Assembly (NCBI GenBank): GCA_019155205.2
Contig: JAHNZQ020000016.1
Span: 334,087 to 398,086, forward strand
Source of the DNA: Gracilaria vermiculophylla
Taxonomy: Eukaryota > Rhodophyta > Florideophyceae > Gracilariales > Gracilariaceae
DNA length: 64,000 nucleotides
Direction: 5' to 3'
Shown here: one piece after another, positions 1 through 10,450 of the stretch
Numbering within the stretch: position 1 is the stretch's first letter
How the letters are laid out: the number at the start of each line of letters is the position of its first letter
Translations under genes and position numbers: made by a program
The notes under the pieces: model-generated
Databases searched by the model: none
Seen by the model: only the letters and a program-made list of their open reading frames with translations
Told to the model about the DNA's origin: nothing

Positions 1-337
1 ACATGCCTGCACCCTCAAAGACGTCGACTTCATTCGAATCATCACTGATAACAGAGCCTTTCTTTGGCTTCTTCTTCTTCTTCTTCGAGGTAGCTGGTTG
101 CTCGACAGAGGGCTCTTCACCCAATGCGGAGGCAAGCAGCTCCTCTTGAGATAGTTTGTTTCCGCCAAATACATCCACCGCATTATCCTCCTCGGCGGGG
201 GTGACCTTCCGGCGCACTTTCTTCATCACCGGCGCGCTGCGCGCGGGCCTTCTGCAGACAGCCGTGGTACGCCGAGCAGCCGCCGTTTGCACGCGCGCCG
301 CCGACGCAGGTGTGACGAATGAGAGCGGGGCATTCAT
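1..337 (-). CDS. Putative plastid-targeted protein, N-terminal part (runs off left edge)
   Basis: The minus-strand frame is open from the ATG at 337-335 to the window edge, about 112 codons, so the C-terminus is missing. The first ~37 residues have the look of a red-algal plastid transit peptide: an early Phe (MNAPLSFVTPAS), then an Ala/Thr/Arg-rich basic stretch (RRTTAVCRRPARSAPVMK) with no acidic residues. After it come an acidic/polar segment, a lysine run (SKKKKKKPKK) and an acidic piece with DVFEGAGM. A similar VDVFGG occurs earlier, so DVF(E/G)G is a short repeat. I do not recognise the mature protein. The start is chosen because the transit-peptide composition begins at this ATG. It is divergent from the tRNA synthetase gene. 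Confidence 0.6.
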   Translation of the reverse strand, partial: MNAPLSFVTPASAARVQTAAARRTTAVCRRPARSAPVMKKVRRKVTPAEEDNAVDVFGGNKLSQEELLASALGEEPSVEQPATSKKKKKKPKKGSVISDDSNEVDVFEGAGM

Positions 338-810
338 AATGATGTAGAAGAGATAAACGCAGAATCGGCAACAAGACGCTCGAAGTGCAGCTCTGAGCGA
401 GACAAGAGAGCGTTGCGCAGCGGTTTCCGCGCACGGACGGACGGTGCGTAGTGGTGGCTCGAGCTCGAGATGGGGAGTCAGACCGCGCCCTACACTTTGA
501 CTTTGGGGTGCGGCGAGATGCGCCACAAAATGTGGCAGCGCCGTGGCACGAGCGCGCGGCACAGCGGCGTAGACGCGGGGGTCATGGGCGGGTGAGAGGC
601 GCGTTGTGCGTTGGCAGCTGGCCATTAGTGCCACGCCACGTGGAAGCTGCTCACCCAATGCCTCCCATCCACGCCTTGGTCGATGGAACTCGTCTCAAAC
701 ACCTTGGGTTCATGAGACCATCTTCACCACCAGCTCGGCGTTAACTGGCATTCTCAAGACCGCTGTGTGCCTCGGTCGCGGCGCCTTTTCACCCTTTCCA
801 ATCTAGAGGC
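338..810. promoter_or_regulatory. Divergent intergenic region between plastid-protein gene and TrpRS gene
   Basis: About 470 GC-rich bases separate two divergently transcribed host genes and must contain both promoters and 5' UTRs. Short open frames on both strands show no recognisable protein. I see no clear TATA box or repeated operator; assignment as promoter is from gene layout only. Confidence 0.4.
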
Positions 811-1977
811 ATGTCTGCGTTCGCATCGGCCCCATTTTGCGCCCGTCGCTTGTCCTGGTATGGCCACCGACTCGGTTCCCACCGGGCTCCCCGCCGCCCG
901 CTCATGACCGTTACCTCCCCTCATCCTCAACAGCATTCCGCCGTTTCTACGGAGCGCAAGAAGCGCGTTCTATCTGGCGTGCAACCTACGGGTGCTCTAC
1001 ATCTAGGCAACTATCTCGGCGCCATTCGCCAATGGACTCACAACCAACAAATTTACGACAATTTCTTCGTCGTTGTTGATATGCATGCCATAACCGTCCC
1101 ACACGACCGCAAGACTCTCTCAGAATACACTTTACAGACCGTCGCTATGTATCTTGCGTGCGGAATTGATCCGGGGAAGAGCAAGATTTTTATCCAGAGC
1201 CATGTCAAGGCGCATGCGGAGCTTACTTGGCTTTTGAACTGTTGCACCCCGATAGGTTGGCTTCATCGCATGATTCAATACAAGGAAAAGGCTTTAAAGC
1301 AGGGAGAAAATGTGTCCGTTGGTCTCTTTGACTACCCCGTATTAATGGCGGCTGATGTGCTGCTCTATCAACCGGATCTGGTTCCTGTCGGAGAAGATCA
1401 ACGACAGCACATCGAATTAGCAAGGGATATTGCGCGTCGGTACAACGATATATATTGTAAAAAGAAGCGACCTCGTACATTACGAGAACCCAAGACACTT
1501 ATGCAGTCCACTGGTGCCAGGGTAATGAGCCTGGAGGACGGCACGAACAAAATGTCTAAGAGTGCTGAAAATGACAACTCGCGCATAAATCTAACAGATG
1601 ACGCTGCTGCAATTAAGCGCAAGTTGAAGAAATGCAAAACCGACTCGTATGAAGGTTTAGAGTTTGACAATCCGGAACGTCCTGAGTGCAACAATCTCCT
1701 GGCCATTTATCAGCTTGTCACAGATAAGAGCAAAGAAGATGTCTTGGCTGAATGCCGTGATATGAGATGGGGTGCCTTCAAGCCCCTGCTCACTGATGCT
1801 ATCACTGAACATTTGGCTCCAATACAATCAAGATATAACGAGCTTTTGAAGGACAGGGTTTATCTATGTTCAGTTTTAAGGGACGGGTATGAACACGCAA
1901 GTGAGGAGGCTGAGAGAACTTTGCGAAATGTGAAAAGTGACATGGGATTCGTTCTTTCGTCTGAGCTTGGATACTGA
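811..1977 (+). CDS. Tryptophanyl-tRNA synthetase, bacterial type, organellar
   Basis: This 388-residue class I aminoacyl-tRNA synthetase charges tRNA-Trp for organelle translation. The HIGH-type signature is GVQPTGALHLGNYLGA (residues 56-71), the GEDQ motif of bacterial TrpRS is at 194-197, and the KMSKS loop is exact at 247-251. Length after removing the leader matches the ~330-residue bacterial family, not the eukaryotic cytosolic enzyme. Residues 1-45 are an Arg/Ser/Pro-rich extension with few acidic residues, read as a plastid and/or mitochondrial presequence. The alternative Met-32 (after RRPL) would give a shorter leader; the upstream ATG is preferred because it keeps that basic leader. 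There is no intron. Codon usage and GC are moderate, unlike the GC-extreme genes at 33-37 kb. Confidence 0.95.
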   Translation: MSAFASAPFCARRLSWYGHRLGSHRAPRRPLMTVTSPHPQQHSAVSTERKKRVLSGVQPTGALHLGNYLGAIRQWTHNQQIYDNFFVVVDMHAITVPHDRKTLSEYTLQTVAMYLACGIDPGKSKIFIQSHVKAHAELTWLLNCCTPIGWLHRMIQYKEKALKQGENVSVGLFDYPVLMAADVLLYQPDLVPVGEDQRQHIELARDIARRYNDIYCKKKRPRTLREPKTLMQSTGARVMSLEDGTNKMSKSAENDNSRINLTDDAAAIKRKLKKCKTDSYEGLEFDNPERPECNNLLAIYQLVTDKSKEDVLAECRDMRWGAFKPLLTDAITEHLAPIQSRYNELLKDRVYLCSVLRDGYEHASEEAERTLRNVKSDMGFVLSSELGY

Positions 1978-2328
1978 TTTAACTTCTTCATTCAAACCAC
2001 GAACTGGATAACGCATGTTAAGAGTGCTTCTGCCTCGTGAGTCTGTTGCAAGGGTCAAATGATTGGTTTCGCGCCGTAGAAACCCGGTGCACACGAAGGC
2101 AATGTTCCTTCTAGCCACATCCAAATCGATCACATACATTTGTCGATGAGCGTACTAATGCTAAATTCGCATGAAACTGTTTTTCCTCACATGCCCTGGG
2201 AGCATGTATGGAAAGATGCGTTGATGCGTTCGAGCAGCATTTAATGCACTGCTATGTTTACACTCATTTCAAAGGCAGCAAGGCTTTTTCTTCTCATGCC
2301 CATCAGTTCTTCAGTTAGAAATCTTCTG
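1978..2328. other. Convergent 3' spacer
   Basis: This ~350-base spacer lies between the tail-to-tail TrpRS and carrier genes. I see no further coding frame; it should hold both polyadenylation regions. Confidence 0.4.
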
Positions 2329-3288
2329 TCATGCCGGAGAAAAGACTCGGGCTGGTTCTTCCAATTCCCATTTGGACCGGAAAAACTTGGATGTCCTCTC
2401 ATACACGGCAAGGGTTATACCACTTCCTGGGCCGACCCATAGCACTCTGGCAAACACGCCGCGCATCAAAACAGAGAGTCCTTCCTCTCTAACAAGTCTG
2501 CGGAAGCATTGCAAAATTGAATGGTACTTTCGTTCTGAACCTGTGCCCTGAGTCATGAACCGCGTCTTGATGACGTCAAATGGATTTGTCAAAACGGCTG
2601 CGGCGGCACCAACTCCAATGCCAAGAAAGGTAGCTTCAACATCATTTAGATCGTGTTTTCCCATGTGTCCTCGATAATGATCTTTGGCAAAACTAAAAAA
2701 GGAGAATTGTAAAGCGGTATACGGTACGTCGCGCAACATCGTCGGCCAGAAACCCGCCAGCATGCCTTGATAACCCTCTGATTTTAGAATTGATCGCGCT
2801 GCGTGTAACGTTGATCTATAATTCCGTGCTGGACCCAATCTTGCAACTTGCATTCTCTTCGCAATCACTTCAGCAGGAACATAAAATGGCAGGGCGCAGA
2901 CTTCGCTTATTGAGGCGCTTACAAAATCGATTGCGGCCAGCTGCTGCTCATCTGAAACACCGTCCTCGCCCCTTCTCTTCAGTGCCTTGTAGCTTGCAAA
3001 CATGACCGCGTGGGTGGGAACGGTTCCAGCGATAACGGCGCCGAACCCAGCATACAATCCTTTTTGGAGACCTTCCTGTTTTAGGATCAGCCGAAATCCA
3101 TGCAGCATTGAATTATACTTGAACGGGGGACCTCGCTGCACGTGAAGGCGCGATTTTACGGTATCCACCGGATGAAGAATAGCGTCACAACATATGCCGG
3201 CTAGACCGCCAGCGAGAAGATCGGAGATTATTGTCCATTTCTCCGATCCTGCGCTTGACGCGACGGTGGGTTCTCGCCCCATAAGCAA
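2329..3288 (-). CDS. Mitochondrial carrier family (SLC25) protein, SAM-carrier-like
   Basis: The 319-residue protein has the three-fold carrier repeat of about 100 residues each, typical of the inner mitochondrial membrane (some members act in plastids). The three signature motifs Px[DE]xx[KR] are visible: HPVDTVKSR in repeat 1, VPAEVIAKRMQ in repeat 2 and NPFDVIKTRFM in repeat 3. Repeat 2 continues into a GFWPTMLRDVPYTALQF element, which with the VPAEVIxxRMQ form resembles S-adenosylmethionine carriers (SLC25A26/Pet8 group); the exact substrate is an inference. No separate presequence and no intron. A second Met at residue 3 could be the real start. It is convergent with TrpRS. Confidence 0.88.
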   Translation of the reverse strand: MLMGREPTVASSAGSEKWTIISDLLAGGLAGICCDAILHPVDTVKSRLHVQRGPPFKYNSMLHGFRLILKQEGLQKGLYAGFGAVIAGTVPTHAVMFASYKALKRRGEDGVSDEQQLAAIDFVSASISEVCALPFYVPAEVIAKRMQVARLGPARNYRSTLHAARSILKSEGYQGMLAGFWPTMLRDVPYTALQFSFFSFAKDHYRGHMGKHDLNDVEATFLGIGVGAAAAVLTNPFDVIKTRFMTQGTGSERKYHSILQCFRRLVREEGLSVLMRGVFARVLWVGPGSGITLAVYERTSKFFRSKWELEEPARVFSPA

Positions 3289-4395
3289 ACATGAACGTCT
3301 CGAGTGTCAATTTTGCGGCATCAGGCTGTGTACATACCGCCTAACGTTATGGTAAAGGTGCTTTCGGTGTCTCAGACTGGCAGGGATCACTGCGGTATAT
3401 ACGATTGTGATATGCGAGCATGTGGACGCTCCGCAGAATTGGTGAGGATCAATGCCTGTATGCAGAAATTGCCAGTTAGCCTCCTGGCCAAACAAGAGCC
3501 AATAAAATTAGGCCAAGTTGCTCAAACTTGGCTGGTACCATTCCAGATTTGGCGTTCAGAATTTATTCTCCGAGGGGCGATTCCGATCGCTTCTCCGTCC
3601 CCCGAATGTGAGCCTCGTGCAAAGATCCACAACACGCACTCGAGACTAGGAGCAAGAGCAAGTCTAGTAGTGCTCTATGATATACTTCAGCTATGCGTCT
3701 TCAAAATAACACTCAGTTAAAAGTAGCACCCCAAAAAATGCGCAAGTCTGCCAATCCACTAAATGAGTCCTATAAATCGATTCCGAGTAAAGCCCCCTCA
3801 ACCGATCAATTCATTTGCAGTGTGCTTGATCGCTTTAACTCATCATGACTGTTTTTCGTCAATCTCACAGCTACTCTCTTTAAACCATCCCTGTACGACG
3901 AAGCAATTTAGTACTGCTATGCATCAAAAATGAAACAGCCGCAGTTGCTAATGTTCAAGCAGCAACTTTAGTTGTTTACAAAGCACTCAATCGGAGCTAA
4001 AAGGTGCGTGCTAGGATCCAAACGTAAACAGATCCCTTAGACGACAGATCACCTAGTATCAAACCCTCTCTACTTTTCATATGCCTTTAGCCGTCGTTTT
4101 TGAATTCCAAGAATTGTTTTCTTGATGCTTGTACGTTAGAATGTCGAATTTCAAATTTCCCACAGATATTACAACTTACATGGTGAGTAGAAGGTTGTAG
4201 CAAGTGGTGCAGGAATTTTTGGTCCTTCAAAATGTTAGAGAGGATGGGGTTAGAAGGTCCGTGATTTTAGGGCGAAGAGGTACACGTGGACGATCAGAAA
4301 GATACACGACAAACTAGCTAGTAGGCAGATGCACCCTGTATTGCCACACTACAGTGCATTTCAAAATCATATCACGCCTAAAAAACGCGCTGAAG
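3289..4395. other. Intergenic, no gene recognised
   Basis: About 1.1 kb between the carrier gene and the first Tc1 element. A 138-codon plus-strand frame (3304-3720) begins 15 bases upstream of the carrier start, with no recognisable domain, and overlaps the likely promoter. From 3720 on the DNA turns AT-rich and I see no coding signal. Confidence 0.35.
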
Positions 4396-5627
4396 TACAG
4401 TGCGCGTCAAAAGTAAAAGACCGGCGCCTCAGATAATACAAAATAGGGAAAACCCCTCAAACTAGCATCAGGTTGTAGCTGCGTAAAAGTTGTTTTGAAT
4501 GAAACAAATCAAGTACAGAAATCAGCAGTACTTCTTCTGCAATGCATAAAAAAGAATACAGAGTACGCCAAAAATATAAGACCGAAACAGTTTTGCTACC
4601 ATTCGCGCCAAAAAAAGACAGTAGCGTACCTTCTGTTTATCGTGCATACCCTCCGATGATTCTCGTCGGGGTTTTGTTTTCGTCCTAGAGCATGACAGAA
4701 CTTCAAACATGCCTCTTGCTTCTTCTCTGACAGATGCAGAAAAAGGTGCGATTAAAGCCCTTCATGGACAAAAGCCATCGCACCGGAAGATTGCTGCAGC
4801 TATAAAACGTTCTAAGACAGTAGTGTCGAATTATTTGAAAGATCTTGAAGCGTATGGAACGAAAAAAAGAAACGGTAGACCTCAAAAACTCACAGCCCGA
4901 CAGAAACGAGGGTTATTTCATGAAGCTAGAAAAACCAGAGAAAGCAGTTCCGTGCTCAAAAACAATCTGCAGCTCTCGGTATCCGTTTCTACAATCCGTC
5001 GTCCTCTTAAAGACAAAAATCAATTTGTCTACAAGAAACCAAAAGCGTCTTTCTTTTTAACGCCAAATCATAAAAAAACCCGTGTGGACTGGGCAGCAGA
5101 ACACGTTATTTGGAGAATATTGCAGTGGCGCAAAGTAATATTTTCAGATGAGAAGAAATTTAATTTGGACGGCCCTGATGGGTTTTCGTCCTATTGACAT
5201 GCAGTGGGTTCTGAAGAGCGTTTGTTTTCCATACGCCAAAAAGGAGGAGGAGGTCTAATGGTTTGGGGCTGTTTTTCTTATTTTGGTAGAGGTTTTTTGG
5301 TAATTATGAATGGAAATCAAGACTCCAAGAAATATACGAAGCTCCTTGCTGATAATTTATTAGATTGGGCCGCTATAACGCATGGAGAATCATGGATTTT
5401 TCAGCAAGAAAACTGTCCTATTCATGTATCTACGCACTCTAAGGAATGGTTTACGTCCAAAAACATTCGTTTACTGTCGTGGCCGAGCCGTGCGCCCGAC
5501 ATGAATCCTATTGAAAATCTTTGGGCTCTTCTGGCACGTCGTGTGTATAACAACGGACGTCAATTTGGTACTTTAGCCGAGCTAAAGAAAACAGTTTTTA
5601 CTGAGTGGGAAAACATAAGTGATGAGG
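4396..5627 (+). mobile_element. Tc1/mariner element, family 1, right end lost in gap
   Basis: The left terminal inverted repeat starts TACAGTGCGCGTCAAAAGT with a TA target, matching both ends of the complete family member at 45632-47272. The element carries a plus-strand transposase and runs into the N gap at 5628. After the gap the sequence is a gypsy LTR, so the right inverted repeat and the junction lie in the gap. Confidence 0.85.
4709..5627 (+). pseudogene. Tc1-type transposase (family 1), broken
   Basis: Frame 4709 onward encodes a Tc1/mariner transposase: an N-terminal helix-turn-helix (LTDAEKGAIKALHGQKPSHR), a GRPQKLTARQKR linker, then the DDE_3 catalytic domain. An in-frame TGA at 5195 stands where the sister copy at 45.6-47.3 kb has TGG (Trp), so one transition split the gene. 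The first catalytic Asp is present (FSDEKKFNLDGPDG) and the final Glu is in PIENLW with DD34E spacing. The second Asp, normally in QQDN, is Glu here (FQQENCPIHVS), so even without the stop this copy should be catalytically dead. The C-terminal ~30 residues fall in the gap. Confidence 0.88.
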
Positions 5628-5727
5628 NNNNNNNNNNNNNNNNNNNNNNNNNNNNNNNNNNNNNNNNNNNNNNNNNNNNNNNNNNNNNNNNNNNNNNNNN
5701 NNNNNNNNNNNNNNNNNNNNNNNNNNN
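5628..5727. other. Assembly gap (100 N)
   Basis: A run of exactly 100 N is a conventional placeholder of unknown true length. It separates the Tc1 transposase C-terminus from a gypsy LTR end, so at least two transposon boundaries are hidden. Confidence 0.98.
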
Positions 5728-5853
5728 GATACTGTAGCGCACGCGGGCAATATTATGCACCACGTGGCCCATCTAATAAATTACGAACCCTCCTTAGGAA
5801 TATTATACCTTACGGCCAAACCACCATAATTCCGTAGGAGCCACTGTACTACA
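5728..5853 (-). repeat. Fragment of gypsy family-A LTR
   Basis: These bases match the outer end of the ~555-base LTRs found at 15806-16358, 52182-52732 and 59931-60486 (shared words such as TACTGTAGCGCAC, CCCTCCTTAGGAATATT and terminal TACTACA). The LTR is in minus orientation (5' end TGTAGTA at 5853); the rest lies in or beyond the gap. Confidence 0.75.
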
Positions 5854-5900
5854 AGCCAGAAGACCAGAATAGTGAGCGTCTGATTGAGAGCATTCTCGAA

Positions 5901-6689
5901 ATGATAGCCAAGGACAGTCCGACGGAGTCAATCAAGAGAGAGGTATACTTACTAACCGCTATTCAAGAATGTGAACGTAGGCCTAACGAAAAGGTTTCGG
6001 GCTTTGCAAGCCGATTTTCTGGTGCAGTAGCGGGCTATACGAATCACACGAGAGCCATCAGCGATGCAATAAGAAGACAGTTCGCCATATTGATGCTTTG
6101 CAACGCAAACCTTACACCCGACACAATGAATGCTCTCGTATTTCAACTTACCTCTCTCGGTAACGCTTCTAAAGTTGATCGATCTGCACAACTCACTGTC
6201 TTGGAGGTCGAGTTGAAGTCTTTAGCCGCATTCTTTGCGACCGCAAACGATAACGAGGATCACACCCTCAGAGTTCTAACGATGAAAGTGAATGATGCGG
6301 TGAAGAAGATTCGAGACCAGCGATCCTGCAATATTCCCATGTTTACCCAGGATATTGCGTCTGAATACTTATCACATGTGGACAACGCGCAGCAGAAAGG
6401 TAATATTGGGACCCAGCCCAAAGTCCAAGGATCCATGCTTGGAAAAAGGGGCACGAGCTCCCAACCTGGCCGAGGACATTATATTAAGAAGCTCAAAGAG
6501 GAGAGTCCTTATCGTGCATGTGGAGAGCTTGGACACATGTACGAAGACAGGGAAGAATGTTCGGAGAAAGTGCGCAAAAGACGCTCTCAGAACAAGGCTG
6601 AGAAGGCGAGACGAGTCCCTGATGACGACCCACCTAAGACCGATGACGCCAAGAACAATCCGGTCATGAAGTCACTTTTTACACACTGA
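5901..6689 (+). pseudogene. Copia gag, N-terminally truncated
   Basis: A 262-codon frame encodes a capsid-like protein: a helical region (residues ~1-160, with KEVYLLTAIQECERRPNE and VSGFASRFSGAVAGY) followed by a basic Gly/Gln/Lys-rich tail. Near residue 210 there is one CCHC-like zinc knuckle with a poor first pair (YRACGELGHMYEDREEC). The frame continues upstream of this ATG to 5854 without a stop, so the true N-terminus was lost when the gypsy LTR joined here. It ends at TGA 6687-6689 just before the protease/pol remnant. Confidence 0.75.
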
Positions 6690-9600
6690 GGTCAGGCGAG
6701 CTCCGCTTTGACCTCAATTCAATATTAGATGAAGGAGCACCAACCTCTACAGGTGGCATTGAAGAAGCAACATCGTTGTGCGATGCATTCGGGAACCCGC
6801 TGATCTTGGAGCCACCTCGTGACCTCTACCTCCACGGATGGGGAAATACTGGAGCAATTGCACGGCCGATTGTATGCTCCTGGGTCCTTTTCATCAATGA
6901 TCTGAACGGTCTCCCCACAGCAATTCCGTTCGATTTAGTTCACGGACCATCACCACTGCTGATCGGCTTAGACCTCAAACGTCACTCGGATACGCATAAC
7001 CGCGCGAATCCAGCTACACTCCGCTTTTGACGTCCGATGGATAATTCTGACAGGGTTTTCCAAACTTACATCGGCCCCGATAGCTTCCGCGATGACCGAC
7101 TTCGCATGTACATAATGACACATCATGCATCCACCATTCACGCGCTGTTGGGAAATGCTAACGGGAACATGAATAAAAATGCACTGAAAAAGATACACCG
7201 ATTTACTCATGCCACTTCTACCGAAATAAAGGCCTTGCTAGAAGACGCAGAGAAATTGGACGACAACCTATCCCCCATGTGTGACACCATCTACGAAGCA
7301 TGTGATATTTGTGCGTCGAGTGGTCGACCAGCTACGCGGAAGAAGATATCGATCAGCCATGTGAACGAGGCATTCAACGAATCAGTACAAACAGATTTCC
7401 TCGTAGTATACGTTGGCGAGGAAAAGTATGAAGTTTTGGACATCATCGACGCTGGCACGAACTACGGAGAGCGCGTCATCGTAGCTAAAAAGAACGCAGA
7501 GGAATTATCGAACAAGCTTGAATCGGAATGGATATATCATCATGGTGCGCAGAAGGTCTTTAGCGCTGATCCCAAGTGTACAAAACCGGTACTCACCAAG
7601 CTACTATCCTCACATGGCATCTTGATTGAAGACCGACCAGCGCGATGCTCCTCTAAGAATGGTAAGGTGGAGCGCAAGAACGGCCTGTTCAAGTCCGTTC
7701 TGTCGCGGATCGCAAAAAAGAGAACAACCGCTGCCCCCAATTCTCTCGTTGCACGTGCATCTTTTCTCTTTAACTTGTTCCACGGAAATAGTATAATGAG
7801 CGCATTCCAGCTTGCGAGAGGATACTCACCATCGCTTTTGGGGATACCTTCAACCAGAGTCCCAGAAGAGCTTCTCTAAGCACATAAGCGCACCACGGCG
7901 ACGCGAGCACTTCAGAAAGTCTTGAAAGCACGCAATAGCCACCTGCTACCTCCACACACTACCAAGCCTGGTGCAGCCATTTGGGTATACTATAACACCT
8001 CTAAGCAGAACGATCCTGTTCGATGGGTCAAAGCCACAGTGACAAACACGACGCCCTTCTACGTTCGATGCAGAAGATCTAATCGAGGCCCGCCCATGAG
8101 AGTGGCATACGAACACGTGAGACTGGTCCCAGATAGTAAACTGGCGGAAGAGTTACAAGAAGGCATTCTGGAAGAGGTACTCGCGGACGATGCTCCTCCA
8201 CTAGCTACCGAAGAAAGAACGGAGCAACTACCAGAGGCAGAACAGATAATGCTCGATGTATTCGGGCCGGTCAGCCCTACTGATGAGATAGGATCAGCAA
8301 ACACGCCGGTGCGTTCATCCTTCCTCAGTACCGCGGTCGTTGGAGACCCAACCCGGGATGTTGGACAACCCGCAGCAGAGGGCCCCCCTAGCAGCGAAGA
8401 AGTAGAGCTCAGCTCAGATGAGCAGCACGTGTTGAACGATATTTACAACACGATCGGCTATGCACAGGTTACTCGGAAAAAGATGGACTGCGCGCCACAG
8501 TGGATCTTGGATAAGGCTGTCGACGAAGAATTAGAGGAGGCTTGGAAGAGAGCATATGTCGAAGTACATGAGTCCATGGTGCCTAAAGACGCTAATGTGA
8601 TCGGTTCACATGTGATATACAAGGTGAAGAGTGAAGAAAAGGAACGAAAGCGAATGAAAGCCAGACTTTGTCCCAATGGCAATAGAGATAATGAAAAAGG
8701 AAACATTCGCAACGATTCGGCAAACGCGCAGTTCGACATTATTCGAATTCTTCTGTCCTTCTCTTCGATCCTGAGATTTTGCCTTGGATGCATTGACATC
8801 AAAGGTGCATATCTGCAGAGTAGACCCATCACACGGGATCTCTACGTAAGGCCACCAGCCGAGTAGAGTGGCAAACGCGGAACAATCTGGAAGCTCGTGA
8901 AGCTCCCGTACGGAATCAGTGAAGCTGAAAGGCGATGAGCTACCGTTATCGAGCACTGTCTACTCTCTGAAGCAAACTTTTCACGGACTTTTGGAGTCAG
9001 TCAACTTTATGTACGACGAAATGAGGATGGCGATATTACGATGCTACTTGCCAAACTTACTGATGACCTCCTCTTCTCTGGTTCAGTACAAGCCATGCGT
9101 GATTTTGCAGACGAGAGTGGCACTTGGTTCAGAATCATCAAGGCCATTATCAATGACGAAATTAAGTTCAATGGTTGCACCATCTCGCAAGCGGAGGGCT
9201 TTACCATACAGCTTTCAATGGAAGACTATGCGAACGATATAAAGCCCATCAATATCAGCAAGACTAGAAGAACAATGCGAAAGGATGAAGCACAGCCGCA
9301 CGAGATTGGTTCATATCGAGCTGTGGCAGGAGCCCTCATTTGGCTCGGATGCGGAGCACAACCGCAAGCGGCATACTTCGGATCAATGATGCAGCAAAGA
9401 ATCCCACAACTGACAGTCGAGCAACTGGTCGATGCAAATCGTATGCTGTCTGAACTACGGAACCTACGGCAAGTGATCACATTTCATCGCCCATCACAAT
9501 TAATCAGCCTTGCTGAAGTGGAATCATTCTCCGACGCCTCCTTTAATATTTCCGCTAGTCAACAGTACGGACAGACTGGTTTCGTCACTGGTATTTGCTA

Positions 9601-10060
9601 CAAAACGTCCACTGGAGACGCTACAACTTATCACCTGGTGGATTGGGCTAGCATGAAGCAGAAAAGAGTGTCACATTCGTCATACGGGGCTGAGATTATC
9701 GCGTGTACAGAAGCAGATGATAGGGGGTATCGCATCAAGGCCGCGCAAAAATCCATATCCCCAGCAAACGTGTTCTCACATATTCTTAATGTGGACTCAA
9801 AAGGGCTATTTAATACTATCACGACACTTCACGAAGGAAAAGAATACAGGCTTCCGCAACCCGTGCAACGCATCCGGGATTCCTTTGAATGGAAGGAGCT
9901 TGATTCCTTACGCTGGAGTCAAAGGAAAGCGAATATTGCAGACGCACACACAAAAAATAATCCGACATCTCATCGACTACTAAACAGAGTAGCAGCAACG
10001 GGAACGATACTGCTCCCAAACCACAGATCGTTTGGTCTCAATAGTGATACTTGGACTTAG
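6690..10060 (+). pseudogene. Copia pol (protease-integrase-RT-RNase H), broken
   Basis: After a weak protease-like stretch (6690-7030), frame 7037-7879 has the integrase: the pre-integrase zinc finger (KKIHRFTHATSTE ... CDICASS, H-x3-H / C-x2-C) and the D,D,E core (VQTDFLVVYV, FSADPKCTKPVL, GKVERKNGLFK). Frame 7922-8866 starts RT (WILDKAVDEELEEAWKRA, then CIDIKGAYLQSRP) and stops at 8864. A shifted frame 9041-10060 has the RT active site as LTDDLLFSG, the RNase H Asp (SFSDASFN) and YGAEIIACTEADD. At least three breaks (7023-7036, 7877-7921, 8864-9041) make it non-functional. Confidence 0.85.
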
Positions 10061-10092
10061 TTGCAGCAAGATCTTGCTGCAACTGGGGGGTA

Positions 10093-10446
10093 TGTGGGAC
10101 CACGCTGTTGCAGAGCACGGAGTGCTCCATGAATCCTGTTGCAGAGCAGGCAGTGCTCTCTGAATTAGAAGTGGTTTAATGCAAATCACATAGCTACTGA
10201 ATAATACAAGTTTGAATACGCGACAGCGCCGATTGCAATGATCAGCATGAACGACGCCAGACAGTGACCACGCGAACGGGCACGGGCGCAAAGATACAAA
10301 GGTCTAGCCTTAGGCCGAGTAAACCCGATGGCGTCGCGGGAGAGAATCGACGACCCCAGCATTGTGCTGACCTGTATGATTGCCGAGAGTCAAATTTGCA
10401 GACACATCTCTACGTCATGGATCACTACACTGACCAGACTGTGACA
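10093..10446 (+). repeat. Copia 3' LTR
   Basis: It directly follows a polypurine tract (AACTGGGGGG then TA). The segment starts TGTGGGACC and ends TGTGACA, giving TG...CA limits over ~354 bases, and borders the next Tc1 end at 10451. There is no second copy in the window to confirm the limits. It contains a short internal duplication (TGTTGCAGAGCA at 10104 and 10138). Confidence 0.6.
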
Positions 10447-10450
10447 TCTG

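Larger units (their letters stand above)
5854..10446 (+). mobile_element. Ty1/copia retrotransposon, 5' truncated
   Basis: Plus-strand order is gag, protease remnant, integrase, reverse transcriptase, RNase H, a G-run polypurine tract (about 10083-10090) and a 3' LTR, the copia order (integrase before RT). The 5' LTR is missing: the gag frame is open without a start right back to the gypsy LTR junction at 5853. Stops and frameshifts break pol. The protein style (RNase H with YGAEIIA) resembles copia lineages known from algae and other aquatic organisms; that placement is an inference. Confidence 0.85.

Noticed and set aside
3304..3720. 138-codon plus-strand ORF next to the carrier gene
   Set aside because: It starts 15 bases from the carrier ATG, overlapping its promoter, and the protein shows no domain or composition typical of a real gene.
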